In this document: piece by piece, positions 58,670 through 64,000 of the stretch | Layout of the letters: each line of letters begins with the position of its first letter | Position numbering within the stretch: the first letter of the stretch is position 1 | Assembly (NCBI GenBank): GCA_030407085.1 | Contig: CM059584.1 | Location: 123,294,501 to 123,358,500, forward strand | Origin: Trichopria drosophilae | Lineage: Eukaryota > Arthropoda > Insecta > Hymenoptera > Diapriidae | Direction of reading: 5' to 3' | DNA: 64,000 bases | Program-made: the position numbers and the translations under genes | The notes under the pieces: generated by a model | Databases searched by the model: none | Seen by the model: the letters and a program-made list of their open reading frames with translations, nothing else | What the model was told of the DNA's origin: nothing

Positions 58670-61600
58670 CTGAAATGAAAACGTAAAGATAATTTAAATG
58701 GTTAATGTCTGCTAACTAATTTTAACGTCACTTAATAATAATTTTGACAATCTACTAAAACTAATCTGACGAATGGATTTCTACTGCCACATATTTCAAC
58801 AGTGGGAACAAGAATATATTGCTGGTAATAAATTTCGATTGTTTTGTTCTGTCACTTTTGCAAACAAAAATTAAACAAATATTTCAATCAATCTGCGAAC
58901 TTTCGTATAGTGAATAAAGTTGTCTTTTATTTTTCAAATTATATTTTTTAGTTACTTCCTACTTTTTACTATTTTTATTAATAAATACTGAAATAAAAGT
59001 AAATTAGTAAAAAGTTATTAAAATTTTAACATGTCAAAAGAATTATGTTTCATTGATTACAATTTAGTAAAAGTTGCAAATAGAACTCTACTTATGGTGA
59101 TAATAATTCTAACTCCTAATCTCGATAGCAATAACAAGGCCACGTTGTTATTGTTACCGAGTTTACCGAGTCTCATTTAAAAGCAAAATTTATTGAAGAA
59201 TATAAATAAGTAGTATTCTAGCTCTTAAGTAAAAAGTTTTTAAATGATGTTTAATTACAGATTAACGAAAAACTAGGCTAGATATTCTATAACAACTCTC
59301 GCAAGAACATTGACACCCGTATATTAAATATAAAAATTATGTGAATTTCGTCACTTGGATTAGATTTTCATACATCATTGGTATTAATCAAGCATTTAAA
59401 AGATAAATTGCAGATAAACTGCAGACAATTAGGATTGTTCTTCTCATTATTTGGACTGACAATGGTTACTCAACTTTTTGGTAAATTTTATATAAGTTCT
59501 AGGTAGAATCTACTAATTATTTTTTTCTGTGTAGACCTCAAATACATTTTGATTTAGAAGACATATTTGACGTTGTAATTTGGCTATTTTTTATTGAAAT
59601 AGGGTATTTCAAACGTGGCTGGGGGCAGAATTCCTTACTTTGCTACTTGGGATGTTGGTCTCATAGTGACAGCTTACGGCAGAACAATTTTTGTATCGTT
59701 GTATGATGTAGCCGTGAGTAATAAAGCAGCAATGAATACATAAATATAATTGAAAAATCAACCTACTATTTTTTTTCTATTTTTATATTGGATAACATAT
59801 GGATGAATAATTTTTCTATATTGCATTGTCACTTGTCTGCGGTGTGATCGCCAACGCTGTGTACTAGTATCTATTACGCTGACGTTGACTGATACCCACA
59901 GACATGCCCATCAGCTCACTTCGTAAGCCAATAGGGCAAACTTTAAAAAAGGTTTTGGAGTTCACATACAAAAATACCTTGATATATGCAAGAGAACGAC
60001 AGTAAGTTATTTTTAGTAACATCAGATTAGTTATAGAGTGATAGAACTTCTTTAATAAAATATAAATATAAACATGTTTCAACAACATGTAGAATGTTAG
60101 CGTAGATAAGCTAAAATAATTTCTTCACTTGTTTATTGTGCTAAATCGCAATTTACTTTACAACGTTCATGGTGACGTGGCGAAACGATTTCGAGAAACA
60201 AATGTAATTAGCTGATGTCGACTCTCAGCGACCTTTATTCTCTTTAACCAAGGTGTATGGAATTAAATTTTCTGTTTGTGTTGACAGTAGAATCAAGTGT
60301 TGTAGGATTCGACGAAGAATGCAAGATACAAATGACTAAAATTTAATACATTTAATAACTTTATCGACTATGTGGATGATATCAAGTTTATAATTCAATA
60401 GAAACTTATCATTATGAATTGTAGAGCTAATCTGTAAAATGCAATCGAAAATAAAATAAAATTTACTAAAATGATTTTTCATAAAATGACCTTATAATGC
60501 TGGGTCTTCTTCTGATATGTATGTCTTTGTCGATTATTTAATAATTGTAAATAATATTTACACTTAAATTAATATTCAACGTTTGTTTACTAAATATTTG
60601 CTGATGGGGAGCATGCAAACATGTATGTACTTTTAATACAACTTACATCGAAAGAAATTGCCCGATTGATTTACGACACCCAACGGAGTTCCATGAGTTA
60701 ACACTACAGAAGATCATCATCCTAAATTCAGAACGCATTATCTACAACGAAGATGATCTTGAATAAATTAATGTCAACTTGACGATATTTCATGAAATAT
60801 TTTGCATTCAATATTGACTGCCAGACTTCCCAGATTAGTATTTTCTCCACAGATCCGTCTTCCACTATCTATTGATTACAAGTGGTCTTTATTTTATTAA
60901 TGTCGTACTTACAAGCGTACCATAATGATTTCCCCGCCATTTGAGAAGCCACCCGAGTTCGATTCCAGGGAAGGCACGATTTTTTTTATTTCTTAAATTT
61001 GTTTTTTGAGTGTGAAAAATGTAATGGATATATTCATAAATATAAATTTAAGAATCAATTTAACAAATAATAATTTGTTAATTTATTACATTTTTGGTAT
61101 CGGAGTTCAGTAATATTCTAACCCCACTCTACTCCGATACGCAGTTTTACTATTAGAAAATAAATGATTCAGTACTGACGAGAATGTAGTAGGTTCTCAT
61201 TTCATGCTGCACTACCCCAGCCGCACTAAAAAGCAGTACTTATATTTTAATTCAAAACTACGTCAATTAGTACTGAACATAATAAATAGCCCAGTAGTGG
61301 CCCAGCACTGTCGGTTAGTTCTATCACGTCAATGAATTTTTATTTAGGCCGAACTAAAGAGAATTGTCAATTAAAAGTATCACCTTTAGTATCGTTAAAC
61401 CCTAAATGTGATGATTTTCATCTTGAAGCAAAATGATCTTTCGAATATCGCGCTCGTATCGATCAAGTTCTTAGGCTGATGAAGTATAGCGAAGTTATGC
61501 GTCAATTTAGATAATGTCAATATTTGGAGATGCATTCACTACGTAAGACACATGCGATATTTTCAAGCTACTCGCGATACTTGCTCAGTCTAAGGAATTG

Positions 61601-62949
61601 ATCGCTAGTAGAGCGGTACTTGATATATAATTTCTTTTCTCCGACACAAATATCGCCATTGATGATTAACGATAATAATTGCGAGATATTTATAGCGTTA
61701 CTAAATGCGATACACTTGGTAGACTACGTTTTCAGTGGGGAGGAGGGGGGGGGAGGATCCGTCATAATTGAAAAAAAAATATTTGTGCAAAAACCTACTA
61801 CATTTTTAAGTTTGATTCACATTAAATTTTACGCTTGGAAATAACAGGAATAATAACGGTATGGTTTCAAGACTGAAAAAAAAAAATAAAAAGAAAAAAG
61901 TAAATCATGTCAGTTGTCTACTCGGTGAGTAATGAGAAGTCAAACTCGTATGTCACTGGAGCAAACTCTTCAGAGTTCATATTGATTTTTCATTTGGTGG
62001 AAAAACTTCCTACAGAGCGGAAAAATTTGTACCGTGCAGCGATTGAATCGTGTTATAATTGGTTACAACTCTTCGCTTACGTCCACACCGATTTTATTTT
62101 TGCCCGCATACTCCAACACTGATACTGAGAACGATCGTATGACATTCGAGGGGAATAAAGTATGAAATAATTAGAGAATCGCAGGTGGACCGGAGTAAAT
62201 TTCCTCTAATTATAACGGCTTCCAAGGTACAGCAATATTCGAATTAAGTGAACCATTACGGTGACACAATTAGAGTTTTAATTAATGCCCGTATTAATTT
62301 TGCACTTATTGATCGTGAAATGCTTATACGAGCAAAAAGTTCGTCAACACGATATAAATTTATTTGATTAATATAATGAGATATTCTGTGTCTCGAAATA
62401 TGATTTCACCGAATTTTCACTCCCTCGAATGTGTCGTCGATGAGCAAAATTTTTTTGCAATTAAGTAGCGAATAGCAATTCAGCAACATTATTTTTAAGA
62501 CAGTTATTCACCGATAATAGAACGAACGGATTACCTCATAAACATATCATTAATAATAGAATAGAACGATTTTGATTTTTATTTTGTCGATGTTTTGATA
62601 TACTTTGTAGTTTGACAAAAGTTCAAGATTGAAGGTATTTCGGTACATTTAAAAGCCTGAGTATCCGGACCATATATTATTTAAAAAGAGATTGTAATAC
62701 TATAAGTCCCAATGAATTACATAGTTAAAGAAAACAAATCGAATTTTACTCCTTTTATTTACTACAAGTTGTTTTGTTATTTTTCGACGATTATTCTAAT
62801 AGCAGTAGTTTAAAATAATTACATATCGGCAAATATTCCACCGTTTTTGTGGTCACTCATCAAAATTCCGTAGTCAAAACTGAGTTTTCCCCGCAATTTC
62901 AATAACGCGAGAAATTGATGAAAAATTGATATTATATCGAAACAATGTA
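58670..62949. other. AT-rich spacer, no gene supported
   Basis: About 4.3 kb. 60955-60966 reads GAGTTCGATTCC, a tRNA-type B box followed by AGGGAAGGCACG and a T-run, perhaps a SINE remnant. 61740-61756 is a G-rich homopolymer tract. 62140-62320 mixes CAGGTG, TAATTA and ATTAATTTTGCA motifs in the manner of insect enhancers, but nothing proves function. Confidence 0.4.
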
Positions 62950-62972
62950 CAGTGGCCACTGAAACATTTGAC
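62950..62972 (+). repeat. Solo Tc1-like terminus (CAGTGGCCACTG)
   Basis: TA followed by CAGTGGCCACTGAAACATTTG, a typical Tc1-like element end, containing a perfect 12-bp palindrome. No matching right end is present in the window, so it is a fragment or chance match. Confidence 0.3.
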
Positions 62973-63265
62973 TATTACTTTTTTTGTTTATATTTAACTA
63001 TGACATTCGCAAAAAATGGTAAATTACAATATAAACGGTTTAATAAATTTTGTACATATTTAATGAGTTTTTGTAATTTAATTCAGAGAATCCATTAAAG
63101 AATTCGTTATTACTGAACTGAAAAAATTACATTCTTCAAATTTCATGAGCTGTTACAATTCCCATTCCTCCAAATTGCACTTGTCATTTCCAATTTTAAT
63201 GATTGCATAATGTTTTAATTAGGAATAGTTCAAACTGCACAATACTTGTAATACTTATCATTATA

Positions 63266-63986
63266 CAGGGTGTACGAAAAGTCCCGGGACGGTTGAATAA
63301 CTTTCGAAAGAATAAAAATTTCAAAAATCGCCGAAACACGTGATTCGATTTTTCAAACAAGCTATCTTTTGAGGGGGGGTTTCGGCCCCCAACCTCAAGG
63401 GGGGCGGGGGGCACGAGGGGGGCCAAAAATCTTAAATGGCAACATGGTTTGAGTGGGGGCTCATTTGAAAGGTATTTTCGAGATGAAATCAGATCACTGG
63501 TCATAGAGGGCGCTGCGATCATTTTTCGCAGAGGTTTTTGACTTTTTCAGATCTTAGACGTACTAACGTTTGAAAAAATGAAAATTTCGAAGTCGCCGAA
63601 TCGTGTAATTCAATATTCTTAAAAAACTTAAAAAACTTAAAATCGTGTAAAACAATATTCTTAAACGGGTGTCAACCCGTTTCTGAACGTTACATTGAAA
63701 AGCTCTTTTACTTGTATCTCTCCGAAAAATGATCGCAGCGCTCTCTATGACCAGTGATCTGAATTCGTCTCGAAAATACCTTTCAAATGAGCCCCCACTC
63801 AAACCATGTTGCCATTTAAGATTTTTGGCCCCTCTCGTGCCCCCCGCCCGCCTTGAGGTTGGGGGGCCGAAACCCCCTCTCAAAAGATTGCTTGTTTGAA
63901 AAATCGAATCACGTATTTCGGCGATTTTTGAAATTTTTATTCTTTCGAAAGTTATTCAACCGTCCCGGGACTTTTCGTACACCCTG
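63266..63986. mobile_element. Palindromic mariner-type element with 263-bp arms
   Basis: CAGGGTGTACGAAAAGTCCC at 63266 and its complement ending at 63986 are flanked by TA. Arms 63266-63528 and 63723-63986 are reverse complements with minor differences. The 194-bp centre holds a second, diverged copy of the subterminal sequence (AAGTCGCCGAATCGTGTAAT, compare AAATCGCCGAAACACGTGAT) and a perfect 8-bp hairpin (AAACGGGT, ACCCGTTT, 63663-63682). No transposase is encoded; the 106-108 aa ORFs on its arms are mirror images of the repeat and not genes. Terminal resemblance to the element at 9751 places it in Tc1/mariner. Confidence 0.9.
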
Positions 63987-64000
63987 TATAATCAAATTTT

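Noticed and set aside
63196..63883. Two ORFs of 106-108 aa with similar proline/glycine-rich segments
   Set aside because: They are translations of the two complementary arms of the palindromic element.

Overview
The window looks like AT-rich nuclear DNA from an insect, most probably a hymenopteran. The reasons are strong AT-richness with short CpG-rich islands, spliceosomal signals, scattered TTAGG/CCTAA pieces, and the mix of mobile elements (a Tc1/mariner element of DD41D type, a CR1/jockey-group LINE, Penelope-like fragments, a Crypton-like tyrosine recombinase and a TTAA-flanked piggyBac-like element). The order is an inference; eukaryote and insect are well supported. I found no host protein-coding gene that I can name. 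The window reads as intergenic or intronic DNA colonised by transposons.

Layout. 1-810: decayed Penelope-like element, minus strand. 1.68-2.9 kb: tRNA-Arg-like head, a fold-back repeat with AGGTCA half-sites, and a retroposon 3' end whose sister lies at 16.3 kb. 9.75-13.07 kb: complete Tc1/mariner element with about 0.7-kb inverted repeats, each built of three sub-repeats, and an intact 360-aa transposase. 18.74-19.01 kb: TA-flanked MITE inserted in an older dispersed repeat. 21.38-22.61 kb: piggyBac-like non-autonomous element carrying a 122-bp tandem repeat. 23.2-23.5 kb: cluster of perfect hairpins. 23.8-25.3 kb: broken tyrosine-recombinase gene with one intron, plus a small AT-rich MITE 30 bp 5' of its start codon. 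30.86-31.25 kb: 393-bp fold-back with 163-bp arms. 32.66-33.29 kb: second Penelope-like fragment, plus strand. 37.4-39.3 kb: GC/CpG-rich island with GAGA tract and a consensus splice donor, the best candidate for a host promoter and first exon. 40.3-40.9 kb: old tandem duplication. 53.38-58.2 kb: almost full-length LINE, minus strand. 58.63-58.67 kb: possible 41-nt host micro-exon. 63.27-63.99 kb: 721-bp palindromic element whose ends resemble those of the 9.75-kb mariner.

How the parts relate. The intact DD41D transposase is the only apparently complete DNA-transposase gene here, and the palindromic element at the right edge shares much of its terminal sequence, so cross-mobilisation is possible but untested. 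The LINE has an intact ORF1 in the same frame as ORF2, separated by one UGA; ORF2 carries a further nonsense codon and a frameshift, so this copy is dead but young. Large stretches (2.9-9.7, 13.1-16.3, 25.3-30.8, 39.3-53.4 and 58.7-62.9 kb) hold no gene I can support.
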